Assembly (NCBI GenBank): GCA_019648995.1
Contig: BLXT01001415.1
Span: forward strand, 678,490 to 742,489
Length of the DNA: 64,000 bases
Reading direction: 5' to 3'
DNA from: Plakobranchus ocellatus
Lineage: Eukaryota > Mollusca > Gastropoda > Plakobranchidae
The notes under the pieces are model-generated. The model was given only the letters and a program-made list of their open reading frames with translations, searched no databases and had not been told where the DNA came from. Positions 1 to 14,100 of the stretch are shown here, piece by piece. The translations under genes and the position numbers were made by a program. Position 1 is the stretch's first letter, and each line of letters starts with the position of its first letter.

Positions 1-447
1 GGTACTTAGATTTACGTGAAATGTACAATTTGTTCGGTAAAGATGAGAATTGGAGAGGTAAAAAAGACATGAATCATCATGAAGACATGTAACCATGTTG
101 CTTTTGGTTTCTCTTTTAAAGACAACAATGTAGTCATCACTAGTCCAGTAAACATTAGATAAAATACTTCTAGGCCTAAGTCATGAACTTAAATGAGATG
201 TTACATTGTGAGGAAAAAAGATAAAAAAAACTAGATCTACGATGTGCATTTTTAAGTTTCTATGTTTTGATTAAGTTTTGTTTTGATGGGCTGCAAATTT
301 AGATATTGTAGATGAGGACTAGATTTAGAATCTAATCTATATATCCATAAAGTCGAGAATTGAACACACCTATTATAGATGTGCCATTCAGCTATGTCAG
401 TGTTATACTGATTATTTTCTCAACCATCACATTTTTTTTTCTTGCAG
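1..447. other. Intron sequence of POLR1A upstream of first visible exon
   Basis: No coding segment matching POLR1A was found. A polypyrimidine tract and CTTGCAG acceptor at its end mark it as intron. No repeats recognised. Confidence 0.6.
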
Positions 448-556
448 ACAAGATTACTGTGGATTAGTCTGGAATGCCATGAATGATTCAAGGAATAAAA
501 TTCTGACTCTTCCTCCTGCAATTCTCAAGCCAAAAGCTTTGTGGAGTGGCAAGCAG
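448..556 (+). CDS. POLR1A: POLR1A exon a (first in window; pore domain)
   Basis: Acceptor TTCTTGCAG ends at 447 and the donor GTTGTA follows. The first base completes a split codon, then [15 protein letters not shown] and [18 protein letters not shown]. This lies just downstream of where the catalytic DFDGD motif should be. Confidence 0.93.
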
Positions 557-3500
557 GTTGTATATTGAATTCCTATGATTTGAAAGCTGACATTTCTAAA
601 CAGTGTATATCAGACGTCCCTACCGTTCCAAAAATTATGGATTAAATTAGGGAATTTCACTGAAAATGTGTTGCAGAAATCCGCATTTTTATTTCAAAAT
701 TCGGCCAAACCATGTAAAAGGCTTAGATGAAAGGTAGATCCACTAGTTAAATCAGGGAAAGGATATCCATGTTCAAAGATACATTCCAAAAAATGAAAAG
801 GAACTGGCAAACAGAAACATAAGTATGGAAATCAAAATAGGGTAATGGAAACATGTTTTAAATATGATGCCAATGATATTAGGGGATGAGAAACATATTC
901 CAAGGAATTCAAAATCGTCATCAACTACCTAACCTGTAGCTGTTGGTGATCATGATTTAGAGATAATCTTTATGGCTTACTTTAAAATATTAAGGTTTTT
1001 ATTAATCACAATTGATATGCGGAAAATGGGGAAAAAATATAATCTGAATTCATAATCATGATCTGCCTTACCTATAGCTGTCGGCAACCATGGTTCAAAA
1101 TATGCCAAGTAAACAAGTTTTGGAGAAATTAAGTTTTTTTTACCTTAAAGAAAATAAGTCTTTGATTTTAAAGAGCTTTTTAACCTCACTGGGTTCAACA
1201 GTGTGATCTACATAGCATTAAATTTGACAGCCCTCTTTCTGAAGAGGAAAGAGGTCTACTGTTTTTCATTATAAAGTATACTGCATTCATGGCTCCTGTT
1301 TTTTGCTTCAAAATTTTGTGTTTTGGGTGGACTCTCTCTCTTTTTCCCTACATTTTTGCCTGTATAAGAACTGCTTCCTTTTCATTTTCAGAATAGTGAA
1401 AAAGAAAAAAAAAGTTAGACATAGGTTTCTTACCGATATATTGCACTTGAAAATGTAACAATATGCCATCGCAGAAATTAGTTTTAACCCTTACATGTGA
1501 TAAATTAACATGTCTTCAAACTTTGGCAGATTGTCTGATGTTTTCTCTGGAGTACAGTATTGTTAGATATTCTTTTTATGATGCGAACTTTTACATTTTG
1601 CCTTGTGAAAAAAAACATTCCTTTAGCGGTATATATATGTATGTAATTTTTTTTTCTTTCAGATAATCAGCACTATCTTGCTTAACATTATTCCCAAAGG
1701 AAAGGCAGCCCTGAACCTTAAAAGCAAGGCCAAAATACCAGAAAAGGTTTGCTCAAAACTTTTCATCATCGCAAATTGCACTTGTTTTTGAAAATATACT
1801 CATGGTCTGTCCTTTGTATTTTTGTTACACATTTTTACATGAACAAAACCATGTAAACTAATAGAAAACAACCAAAACACAACAAACTTCTTGCATGACA
1901 GGTATAAAATCATCACCATGTTGTAACTTATCGCTCTGCTATGCATTGTACTGTCCTTGCCACCCCCTTCCTCCCCTTCCTCCTTTTTTTTTTCCCATAT
2001 AGCTATTTTAACATTGGATGTTTTTTCAGTTTAGATGGCTGTTTTTTCATACTATGCACTATGTGGTTTTTTTTAAGTGATTAGCCAATCTTATCTTATT
2101 CTGGAAAAAAGCTCCCATCAATTTTAGCAATAGTCAAATGTTGTTCATTTTTTCTAATTTTTTTATAGAGCTGGGTGTCGATGTCAGCAATAGATCAGTC
2201 TATCCTCCCCATAGAATTGTCAGCTCTCGAGTCTCTGGCTATGGGTGAGAGCACTGTCATATTCAGACATGGAGAACTACTACAAGGAGTTCTTGACAAA
2301 GCACATTATGGGCCCTCACCTTATGGGCTTGTTCATTGCTGTAATGAGGTAATTTTGCATTTCTTTTCATTGAGGGAGGGTGTGTGGCGGGGAATGATAA
2401 TTTTTTTTTTTTTTTTTTTAGAGCAACCAGTCTTTTTTATGGAGAGGTATCACATTGTCCATAGTGTGTTGAGGTAGATCTCAGTTGCATCTTGACAGGC
2501 TTCTAAATTGAAAATTATTTTTCTGTGGAAAGATAAAAATAAATAGAACTGTTTACAAATTAAAGGCTAAAACTTGATACACTCATTTTAGTAGCAGCTA
2601 ATGGTTTAGAATTTAGTGTCGATTTGGTTTCTAAATAATTTATATGAATTCTTTTTTTATTTACTGCAGCGTTCTAGTGAAGACCTTGTAAATAAATAAT
2701 GTTTCATAGAATTTAGTGAATCTGTCATCAATGAAATACTGAGGGCCCTCCAGAGTTTTGGGTGCCCATTTACTGTAATCATTAAGTTTCCTTTATCAAC
2801 CATGAAATTTTAAAAATTCAAATGAACAAGGTCTGAAAGCTTATGGAATTTCAAAAATGCAAAAATATATGAACCCAGTATCACTCTAATTAAATGTGAT
2901 GCAAGAAGATGCTTTTACAATGAATAACAACACACTTAGCCAAAATGCCTTTCAACTTAAGTAGGCTTTAGAGAAGTAAGAAGATATAAATTTATGTTGG
3001 TAGAAGTTTTACATATATATGTGAAATACTAGAAACTGACAGTGTATTACAGCTATCTTACATCATTGTTACAGCTCTATGGAGGGGAACCAGCTGGCCG
3101 TCTCTTGACTTGCCTTGGACGTCTCTTTACATCTTTTCTTCAGTTGGCAGGCTTTTCGTTAGGAGTTGGAGATATCCTGGTCCAGAGAAAGGTGATTAGA
3201 ACTGCAAAAAATTGAGTTAAATTGAAAAGTCTTTCATTTGTCTAAGGAATTATAATATGCTATTAAGTTAAATTATTCATCTATGTAGCAATTTAAATGA
3301 ATTGATGGATTGGTTACTTTTTTTCATGTTAAATTATTATTTTTTTTTGGGGGGGGNNNNNNNNNNNNNNNNNNNNNNNNNNNNNNNNNNNNNNNNNNNN
3401 NNNNNNNNNNNNNNNNNNNNNNNNNNNNNNNNNNNNNNNNNNNNNNNNNNNNNNNNNNNNNNNNNNNNNNNNNNNNNNNNNNNNNNNNNNNNNNNNNNNN

Positions 3501-6500
3501 NNNNNNNNNNNNNNNNNNNNNNNNNNNNNNNNNNNNNNNNNNNNNNNNNNNNNNNNNNNNNNNNNNNNNNNNNNNNNNNNNNNNNNNNNNNNNNNNNNNN
3601 NNNNNNNNNNNNNNNNNNNNNNNNNNNNNNNNNNNNNNNNNNNNNNNNNNNNNNNNNNNNNNNNNNNNNNNNNNNNNNNNNNNNNNNNNNNNNNNNNNNN
3701 NNNNNNNNNNNNNNNNNNNNNNNNNNNNNNNNNNNNNNNNNNNNNNNNNNNNNNNNNNNNNNNNNNNNNNNNNNNNNNNNNNNNNNNNNNNNNNNNNNNN
3801 NNNNNNNNNNNNNNNNNNNNNNTTTTTTTTTTTTTTTTTTTTTTTTTGTAAATCAATTTTTTTAACACTCTAGTTTTCTTTTTTAAATATCTTCTAATCT
3901 CGTTCTCTCAACTCTTTTTCTCTTTTCCCTTTGGGAAAAATATAAATCAAATCTCAAAGTGGCTTACTTTTTTCGATATGTAATTTATCCTTTATTTGAA
4001 CATCTTAGCAAAAGTGAACAATGCATAAGATGAAATTTTAATTACTTTAAGTTTGTTTAATGAGTGCAGCTCTCTTTGCCTTTTTTTTTTTAATTTTTGA
4101 TTAGGCTAACAAGAAGCGCAAATCCATCATCAAGAAATCAATTCAAGTTGGAAAGGTTGCAATTGAAAAACTGATGGGGTCAGTGGAAGAATCTGAAAAT
4201 GAGACAGACCTGCTTCTCTTCATAAAACAGGCCCATTTCAGCTCAGACACTTTCAAGATGGCTGAGGTTGATATGGGTATGAAAGGGGAGACGGACAAAA
4301 TTCAAGACAGCATAGCCAAGTTAGTGTGTTTTTCATGTTATTATTTCTTTAAAAACAATACTGTAAGTTTAATATATACGAACAAAACAGTGAATGGAAT
4401 TTCCTGCCTTGTTTTATGAATGGGGGTCACTCACTCTCAATCATTGACATATGATAAACTTTATGACAAGTATACATTAGTAACGATACATCACATGTAT
4501 GTATTGGAAAGAACAACGCTACATTTTTTAAGTTCTCATATTTTTTTGTCGAGATCTAGATCTAATTGGGCGAATGTACAAATCCGAGGACATGTATAGT
4601 AGCAATACATATCATCATATCATCAACAAAGGATTCCATCTGCTGAGCTCTTAATTGTGCCTGGTTCAGTTTTTATGTTTTTGACTCCTCCTATTTATCT
4701 AGTCTTTCTCCCCAATTTCTTATGCACTTTCATTGCCCATAGTCCAATAACGACAGATGTAAATTTATTACATTAGGCATGTGCACACCTTGAATACATC
4801 TCACAGTTTGCAGTCAAACCCTTTCATCTGATATCCAAAGCAAATGTCAGTGTAGCCTATGGACCAGAAGAACTGTTAGGTTATCTTTTGATCTATCTGG
4901 CATCATCAAGCACTTAGCAGTTGCTTATGAATACCTTGATTGAAACAAAACATTGGAGAGTTGAGTTAGATCAGTATCCAGACTGAATCATTGACTACTC
5001 ATGAAAAAGAAGTTGCCAATTTTGTAATAGCATTTCTGCAAGCTTGCCACTGTGATTGTCCTGTTACTTTAAGTGTTACAAATTATTTCCAGTTTTGTAA
5101 TGGCATTTCTGCAAGCTTGCCACTGTGATTGTCCTGTTACTTTAAGTGTTGCAAATTATTTCCAGTTTTGTAATGGCATTTCTGCAAGCTTGCCACTGTG
5201 ATTGTTCTGTTACTTTAAGTGTTGCAAATTATTTCCAGTTTTGTAATGGCATTTCTGCAAGCTTGCCACTGTGATTGTCCTGTTACTTTAAGTGTTGCAA
5301 ATTATTTCCAGTTTGTTTTTGTAAAACACAGGTTTATATATTTTTTAAAACTGCTTGCTTTTCACTTTCATTTTTTGTAAAAAGGACCATCATGCCCAAA
5401 GGTCTGGTGAAGGGTTTTCCAAACAATAGTCTGCAGCTTATGATTCAAGCTGGAGCTAAAGGATCACCAGTAAGGCTTGGCACAAAGCTTATTTGTAGTA
5501 CTGACTTAGTTTTTTTAGCAATAATAAACCATTTCAAACCTTTTTTTCGGTACTTTCAATGAAAAAAAAAATTGGTTTTTGTTTGGTTGCTGCTGCATCT
5601 ACTTATAAATTTAAAATAAATTTTAAAACTTTGACATTCTAACTTTAAAAAACTTTCATTTTTAGTATTTACTAGAAGTATCAAGCTCTTTGAAATGTTT
5701 ATAGTAGATTTCGCAGTTTGATGCTGATTATGAAACAATGTTTTAAAAATATTCAATAAGCTGATTTTCTTTTATTAAAAAAAAAAAAGGAATTGATGCT
5801 TGAATATTTTTATCCCACACTTGAAGGTTTAAAGTTAGAAATATTATACAACACAATTACTGTACACACTCTTAAAAGCAATTTAAATGAAAGTATGATA
5901 TCCTTGACTTTTATTTACCATATTTTGATCTTACTAGCTTTACATAATCATACTTGGTGCTATACAAGTACTGAAAAATCATGACATTTTCATGTTTTGA
6001 CAAATTAAATATTCTTTTAATTCTTATATTTCAGCCCTTTGTTAATCTAAAGTTAAATTTTAGTTATTTAAGATCTCTTTTTTTTTCAAATTGTAGTTTA
6101 AAAAGTTTATGAATGTCTGCAAAGCTTCCTTTTAGGATTGCATAGATATTGGTTTAGCGAAAAATAGCCTAGCTGTTATTTTTTGCCATATAAGAAATTC
6201 AGTAATTTTTAAAAATGTACATGTAATATTTGTTTCCCATTCTATAACGCTTTGAAAAAAATCCTCTCTTCCCCTCCAATTTTCAGATCTCATGATAAGT
6301 CTTTACAACAAACACTTAAAAAAAAAAAAGTGCACTTGTATTATGCATGCAAAAATTACTGCTTTAAAAAAAAGTATCAAAGAGGAACAGCAAACAAGTT
6401 AGCACCCAGCATAGATTAAACATAAATGGATTTATTTTTGAAGCACAGATTGCCATAAACATGCTCATTAATATAAAAAAAAATTGAGCATTACCTTTCA

Positions 6501-9500
6501 TGTGAATCGTCAAAATTTGACATTGATAAAGGTATAAATTATACTCGCAAGTTGAAAATTGGCTGTCAAACTTTCTATACCAAAAATTAAAAAAATAATA
6601 AAATAAAAATATAAGTAAATAAGAAAAAAATGATATATTAAAATAAAGAGTAATAATTATATAGGCCTAGGCCTACTGCCTATCTCACGATATCTCTTCA
6701 CCTCTAATGTTTTTTTCCTTTGATAGTTTTATACAATTTCAAGGCATATATGTGTGTTAAAAATAAACCTAGCAGCCTGGCTATCAATCAATGGTGGTGA
6801 GAAAAATCTGTATTAGAAAAAAGCCACATTGTATGAAATTCAGGAGTAACTTTTTGAAAAATTTTCCTGGAAAAAAGCAGCTCTTCTGCCTTGTTCAATA
6901 TCGGCTTGTAAACATCTTGCAAAATAAATTTTGTAAACATGTATTGTCGAACATGTGCAACAAATCTGTTAGAAAATGATTAACTAGCACTACTGCTATC
7001 TTGTTGTGATGAGAAATAAATATACTTTCATTGTGCTGCCTTATTGACTGATGTACAAACCAAGTTTTTGGCACATAAAGTCTAGCCATTGATTCCGTTT
7101 AATACCATTAGACACAGAGATCTGCACCAGTACTGTCCATCAAATTGATACAGTGCCTGTTGAGCCTATAGAATCAGGTTTGATATCAGCAAGGTATCCT
7201 GAACAACTATATTAGAGTAAAGTTTAACATATACTCATGCAAATTTAAGAGAGAATTGTTTGTAGCTTATAATTTTATTAAAAAACATTTCCTTTCCAAA
7301 ATTATATTAAATTGGCTGCCATCAAGCGTACAACTAGTTCCTGATTATGCCAACTGAGGTAGATTTTTTTTGTAAATCTTGGTAAAAAGGTGAATTTTCC
7401 AAAATCCTGTAGGAGTTTAACCAGCCGATGATCTGTTGTTTTGCAGAATGTCCTGATTGTTTTATACTTTAGAAGATTGAACACCCTGTAAAGAGAGTGT
7501 ATTTAAAAAGACCAAATTATTTTTTATTTTATCTGTAGGACATTTATAAAAGATCTAGTCTACATGTAGTCAAGAGGCAATGACAATGCTATGGATATTT
7601 CAATGCAAAATAGAATCATTCTCTTTTCAAATAAAACTGTCAAGTTTCAAACTAATAAGAAAATCTGAATATAAAAAAAAAATGGATAAATGAAGCCGTA
7701 TTTACATCTAATCTGAAGAAGATTAATATTGGAATGCATTGGAAACAAAGGCTTGAAAAGAGGGATCATGGTCAGAGTGAATCTAGCTCTCCCTCTTTTG
7801 TTTGAAAAGGTGAAATAATTTGAACATAAAGCATAGACAAGGAGGAAGACCTATTGTGCCCAATGAAATCTCGAAAATTTGTGAAACCCTGTTATTTTTC
7901 TGTGTGTGTGTATGTTTTAAATACATATTTTTTTTATTTAAAAAAATGCTTAACAAGTTTTTATTTCCTAGGTGAATGCCATGCAAATTTCATGCCTGCT
8001 GGGCCAGATTGAGCTAGAAGGTCGACGTCCACCTCTTATGCTGAGTGGCCGTTCACTTCCTTCCTTTCAACCATACGATGTTTCTCCCAAGGCTGGGGGT
8101 TTTGTCACTGGGAGGTTTTTGACAGGCATTCGCCCACAAGAATACTTTTTTCATTGCATGGCTGGAAGAGAGGTTTGTATTTATCTTGTTGGAATATATA
8201 TTTTGAAAATACATAATGTATTTAGATGTAAACTTTTAGACTTGACAACCGGCTTTAGTAAACAAAACCCTTCAAGTTTTGGTGCTTTTGCAAAAAATTG
8301 GGTTTTCTTTTCATGAGCATAAAATCTTTTGCGTCAAAATTTGTTTTCAAATTTCTTTCTGTTTCAATCGATCAGCCATAGTTTGTGTGCCTCAGTCTCC
8401 AAATCTGAATATGAAGAAAGTTAAGTTTTGCAGAAACAATGTATTATGCCTGTTCTGAAATAATTATATTGCAGGGTCTCATAGATACAGCTGTAAAGAC
8501 AAGTCGCAGTGGATATCTTCAACGATGCTTAGTCAAACATCTGGAAGGCCTTATGATCAATTATGATGTCAGTGTAAGAGATAGCGATGGGAGCGTGGTT
8601 CAGGTACTGATAAATATTATTCTTTATTATTTTTGACAAATAAGGCTTTTTTGCATTGCTGCTGATTTTTTTTTTTCATGTGTAAAAATATTCCCAAGTG
8701 CATTTTGTCAAGTGTTTAAACCTCTCTGCACTTTCTTATTTTAACCTGTATTAAGTAATTTTTTTTTCTTTTAGCAGTGCTGAACATTTCATAAGTTATT
8801 GCTGAAGGAAAAAAAAAGCCTTAAGATTTTGACTATACAAATTAATGAGGTTTTGCACTTGTAGCAGCTTTAATTAGTAGTATTAAAATTAATTTACAGC
8901 AGCAACATAATTATTGGTAGAAAATAAAGTCGAAGATGTAGTAGCAGTGGCATGGTGACAGTGGCAGAAACAAAAAGTTGACCTTTTCTGACCCGGTTGC
9001 TTGAAGTATCTCACTTACATACCTGGCCTCATGGGCAAATGTGACTCAAAATGTGTATTCTATAGGTCCATTCTTAACTGACAAATACAGATATATTTAT
9101 AGAATATAGATTTAGACTTATGTTCGTTTGATGAATGTCTAGAAAGTAGTAGCGTTATTTGGCTATTTCTTGATGTAGTCCTCATGAAGGTTTATGCATT
9201 TTGCTATTATTTAGAATATAGATTTAGACTTATGTTCGTCTGATGAATGTCTAGAGAGTAGTAGGAAAACTGCCATAAACCAAACATTTGCTTTTGTATC
9301 AAGCTGAAACCTGTTTAAAACTTTCTTTCGTTATTTGGCTATTTCTTGATGTAGTCCTCATGAAGGTCTATGCATTTTNNGGGGGGGGGGGGGGGGGGTT
9401 GGTTCTACCTCTGAGCGACCACTTTGCTGTGTTTTAGTTAAAGCTAATCCTCAAATCAGCAAAGTAGAGGGCAAAGTTTCAACGCCTTCAAGTTCAACAC

Positions 9501-11115
9501 CAACGCACAGAAAGAACTTGAGGCTTTGTCTATCACTAGCCTAAGCAACTGTAAACCTTCTTGCTCTAGACATTAGAGAGAGAAAGAGAGGGGGGAAAAT
9601 GCTGGAGGGCACCTTGTTATTGGCTCTATCTTCATAAAGTACTCAGCCTATATGTGTTGAATCTAGGGATAGAAGAAGCATGAGTGCAAGTCGGAGAAAC
9701 TTGCTGTAAATCACAGAGAGAAGAGCAGGAGGGAAAGGGTGACAAAGCATTGCTAGCCTGTACATCCCCATTGCAATAGTTCACGGAATGTAGATCCACT
9801 ATAGCAAAGAGCCATGGCTAGATCATCTTTTGATTATTATAGACCTGTTAGTGTACTGTATAATAAACACAACATGCGGGTGGCTCAGCACTGGCAAGGC
9901 TTTTCTTACCTTATTTGACTTGAGCCTTATGTGTTAGTCCTCTCTTCCAAATAATCCCCCAAATAGCATGGTACTACAGGAAGAGAAGGTGAGATTGAAG
10001 CGTCAGTGATGCAAGTAGATTTTTTATGAATGCATCACTACTGTGTCAATGATGTAACGTATGTGGTAATTTTTTAGAGACCCTGCCTAGTATTGAGGTG
10101 GTGTTCTCACTCCTTGTTTACTGTTCTGTTCTCAGGTACTGATTGCATCCTGCATTATCAAAGCACTTTCAATTTAACCCAATCAGATAAAGCCAACCTT
10201 GCTTTAAGTCAATATTTATGCCATACCTCAGAGTTGACTCTATCCCAATTCAGTTGTACCTATGACCCATCCAAGACCTTCCACTTTGTATGCCTAGAAT
10301 GGCCCCAGATATGTGGCACTATGAAGGCATGATATATAGGCTTAAAATCGTCTAGATAAAGCGGTGAATGTATTAAATCTTTGTTATTATTTATATTTTT
10401 AATGTATATGAAAATGAAATGTGCAACAGAAACATTCTAGTTTGACCCCTTTAGGAATGAAACCAAACTTTGATTCTTCTTGTTTTTAGATAGTCATAGA
10501 TGGAATGCGGAATGCCTTATAAAAACTTTCCTTTTTGTCCAAGTCATTCCAATGTTGCCTACCTCATACCTTATAAGCACCTTTGGCCTGATCTTGATAA
10601 AGAGGGTATTGTGTTTCCTCTTTTAACTGAGATTAGCAGGCTTTGGTTTCCACAATGGATATACATTTTATATATAGTCCTCTTGATAAAAAATAATTTT
10701 CTGATCACTGTCATCCCTAGTTTTACTATGGAGAGGATGGGTTGGACCCTGTTCAAAGCACATTTCTAAAGCCTGCTTTGTTCCCTTTTCTGACTGAAAA
10801 CATGGAGGTACTGGAGGATAACTATGATCAAGATCCTTGGGCAAGGGATCCCAAGACCAAAAGTGTTAAGCATAGGTGGAAAAAGGTAGGATGTGTGTTT
10901 TGAGACTGACCTTTATGAGTTCCATTCTTTTTGATAATTTCATCTTTAAAAGGTATTTTGGCTCAATTTGCCTCTATCCAGTTTTTACTACTGCAGAATT
11001 CACAAAATGGAGTTATATATCATAGTTTTCTTTAAAATGTAACTAGTGAATAATTTTGGATTGGTGTCATAAGATGCAATAAAGAAGAAGTTATTTCTTA
11101 ATTTCTCTCTCTGTG

Positions 11116-11178
<63 letters not shown>

Positions 11179-14100
11179 CTCTTTCTCTCTCCCTCTTTCT
11201 TGCTGTTTGTCTCTCTCCTTTTTGTTCTGTGCTTGTGCATGAATGAGGCGCCCATTTTCCTGTTCATATGATTGTTTAAATTGTTCCTTTTTTGCCCGTG
11301 TTCACCAGAATTCATTTTCACTTTTCCTGTTCTATTATTTGTTTCTATTTTCTGACCTCCATTCCTTCTTTCACCCCTTTTTCTATTCCTCTTTGAAAAA
11401 TCTACATCTTTTTGGTATGCAGTGCTCTTGACTTTATTAGCAGTCTATGAAAATTTTGAAAGGCAAAGGCATGTCTTGAAATAAAATGATTAATCAATTG
11501 ATACTTTAAAACTTTTTTTTTTTTTTGATGTGTGTGAAAAAGAAAGGCAAAAAAAACAACAAAAAAAACTGAACAGAACCACAATACAGATAAATAAATC
11601 AAATGAATGTTTTATTGAAAGGATGAATTCAATCTATAGAAGTGAAGTGTTTAAGAAAAAATATCATCATTATGATGGATCCCTAAGACATAAATCTGAA
11701 AACAGGAATAGTAGCTTTTTGTTTTACAAAATCAATTTTGAGACCAACCCAAATAAGTTCAAAGTTATAATTGATATGTGGACTTAAAATTCTTTTTATT
11801 CAAAAATATTTTATGCAATATCTGACTCAAAAACATCCGTAGCGTCCTTTTGTTTTGGCTTAAAACATCTAGATATTTAAAAGTAACAAAAATAGTAAAT
11901 GACCATTAAAATTCTAAAGAATGATTCTGGACATTTAATTTCGTCCAGACAATGTGATGTAAAATTTTACTGTCACATTGTTAAGATGAAGTGAAACACC
12001 TTGCATATAATCTGCATAGTATTTTTGAAGGCCAGAACAAAAATTTTAATTTTTTTTTTAAATATCATAATTATTATTAGTTAATTAGGATCTGACTTTT
12101 TTTATATTACAGTTTTTGGTAGCTGCTCATAGTAATTTTTTAGGAAAAGTTTGCATCTTGATTAAAAAATTGAAAACATCGACAAGGATAAAATCTGGGG
12201 TTTTTTGCTGTGTTTTGTTGTGCAAACAGTAATAAAAATGATAATAGCATTTATGTTAACCCCTACTCATCCCCCAAATAAGATTAGCAAGTGGCACTCC
12301 CATCTAAAAGAACGAGGTATTTGGGTGGACAGGAAGAGCAGTTTTAAGGAGTTCTGCAAAAGTGATGCAGCCCCTACATTGTCAGCAACAGACTGGAAGG
12401 AGCTGATTAGAGAGGGTGCTTACCAAGGACGAGTTGTGGCTGTAAAAAAACTCTGTGATGCTTGGGCTGGGCTGGATCCTGACGAGAGAAGCAGGTATAT
12501 CAACGGAAGTCAAAAAAATTTTTTGAATTACCTAAACAGCAATTTCAATCCTTCTTTTTAAGAAAAAAAATGACTATAGTCAAAATGAATCCTTTTTGTT
12601 TGTGTTTAGGAGGCATGAATGTAGACATTTTTGACTGTAAGTGTGGCAGAAGTGCCTAAGATGAAGATTGATGAATGCAGGGGAAAAGCAATGGAGAGAT
12701 TAGATAATAAAACATGGCATCTAACTTTGAAGAGGAAAGTCTGGATGGGTAGAGAATTTTTACAGGCGAGGCTTTCATTTGTGGTTTTTCTTCTTATTTC
12801 TATCCCTTTTGCTTTTGTAGGCTTTGCTTTTCATCTTTGTTTGCTTAACTGCAGGGAGAAAACAAACAAACAAACCACAAGTCCAGCTTTGAGTTAAATT
12901 TTGACAATAAAACTTTTTCTCACACTTTTCTTTGGTGAGGCACAGCAGGTAAAAGATGGGGTTATCAGTAGCAAAAGATGCCTGCAAATTTGTCAAACTG
13001 GAAATACACATGGTCACCTATCATCTGAATCCACAGCATTAAGAAGCAGCAGATATGCCCAGACCCCGTGATGTCCCAGTTCTTGCCACACTCCATGCCA
13101 GATGTAATGTCAGAGAAATTTCACCATGAGCTCAATGTTTACTGCAAAAAGAGTTTCTCTAAGGTATGCAAGAAGAGAGCACTAAAAAAAAAATGATATA
13201 CCTTTTCACGCATTTTCTGGCTTGTTATAGGCAGGACATAACCAAAATTGTTATGAGGGAAGGAGATTAAATTCATGGCAGAGGATCATGTCCAATTTCA
13301 AGGCAAGTTATATACTGACTGCAGGGCTAGGGTGTATTGCTGGCTCAGTGAATACCAATTCTGCCCTGAGATCTGCATGGACCCTTCTGCGCGGTTTGAG
13401 CCCCTCCACAGGCACCTTGGCCTGGCAGAGGGCCTGAAAGCCTGAGATCACTTTTCTATAAACTGGCTATACATAAAGATGAAATGAACTCCAGGGCCAT
13501 CAGCTTTGTGTTAGGGAGATAGGTAGAGATAGAAATGATAGAAATTAAGATTTCAACCCTTTCATCTGTGTCAACCCAACACAAAATCTACCCTAAAGCT
13601 ACAGGTCTTCCAAAAAGTTCCAAGGCAATTGGCTATGTGTGAACAGAATTGCTTTATCACAGTTATGATGATGTAAATATTGCTAAAAATATATATATTT
13701 TCTGAGAGGAATATGAAGATACAATCTTCTGGTCCATATTTCTTGACAAAAAAATGCATTTGAGGAAGTGGACTATAATCAAAATAAGAAAAAAAACAAC
13801 CTAATTTCACATGTCCTTCCAGTTTCTGGACCTAGGTCTGGGTTAAAGACTTCTCATAAATCAAAATCTTTATGATCACTGTGATCTATCTGAACTGACT
13901 ATATCATCATTATAAGGCTTTTCTAATTGTTATTTTATTTACATGATATAGAATTTTTCACTACTTCCATCACTTCCTAGAACCTCAAATTCATTCTCTA
14001 ACGGACATTATGAACGACAGTAAAATATGGCGGATGGCATTTGCATAGATAAAAATGTAGAACTCTGCTAGATCTAGATATAGAATTCATCTCAACATTG

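Noticed and set aside
3302-3873. Long open frames on both strands across the first N gap
   Set aside because: They consist almost wholly of unknown bases, so there is no coding evidence.
5013-5315. CRISPR-like array
   Set aside because: The repeats are contiguous 73-base tandem units without unique spacers, in an animal intron.
11091-11321. Minus-strand open frame rich in Arg-Glu repeats
   Set aside because: It is the translation of the (TC)n microsatellite, not a gene.
12495-13036. An extra POLR1A exon between 12,494 and 13,037, such as near 12,610
   Set aside because: GTTTAG at about 12,609 could be an acceptor, but the sequence after it does not match the family, and 12,494 joins 13,037 in frame and in family order.
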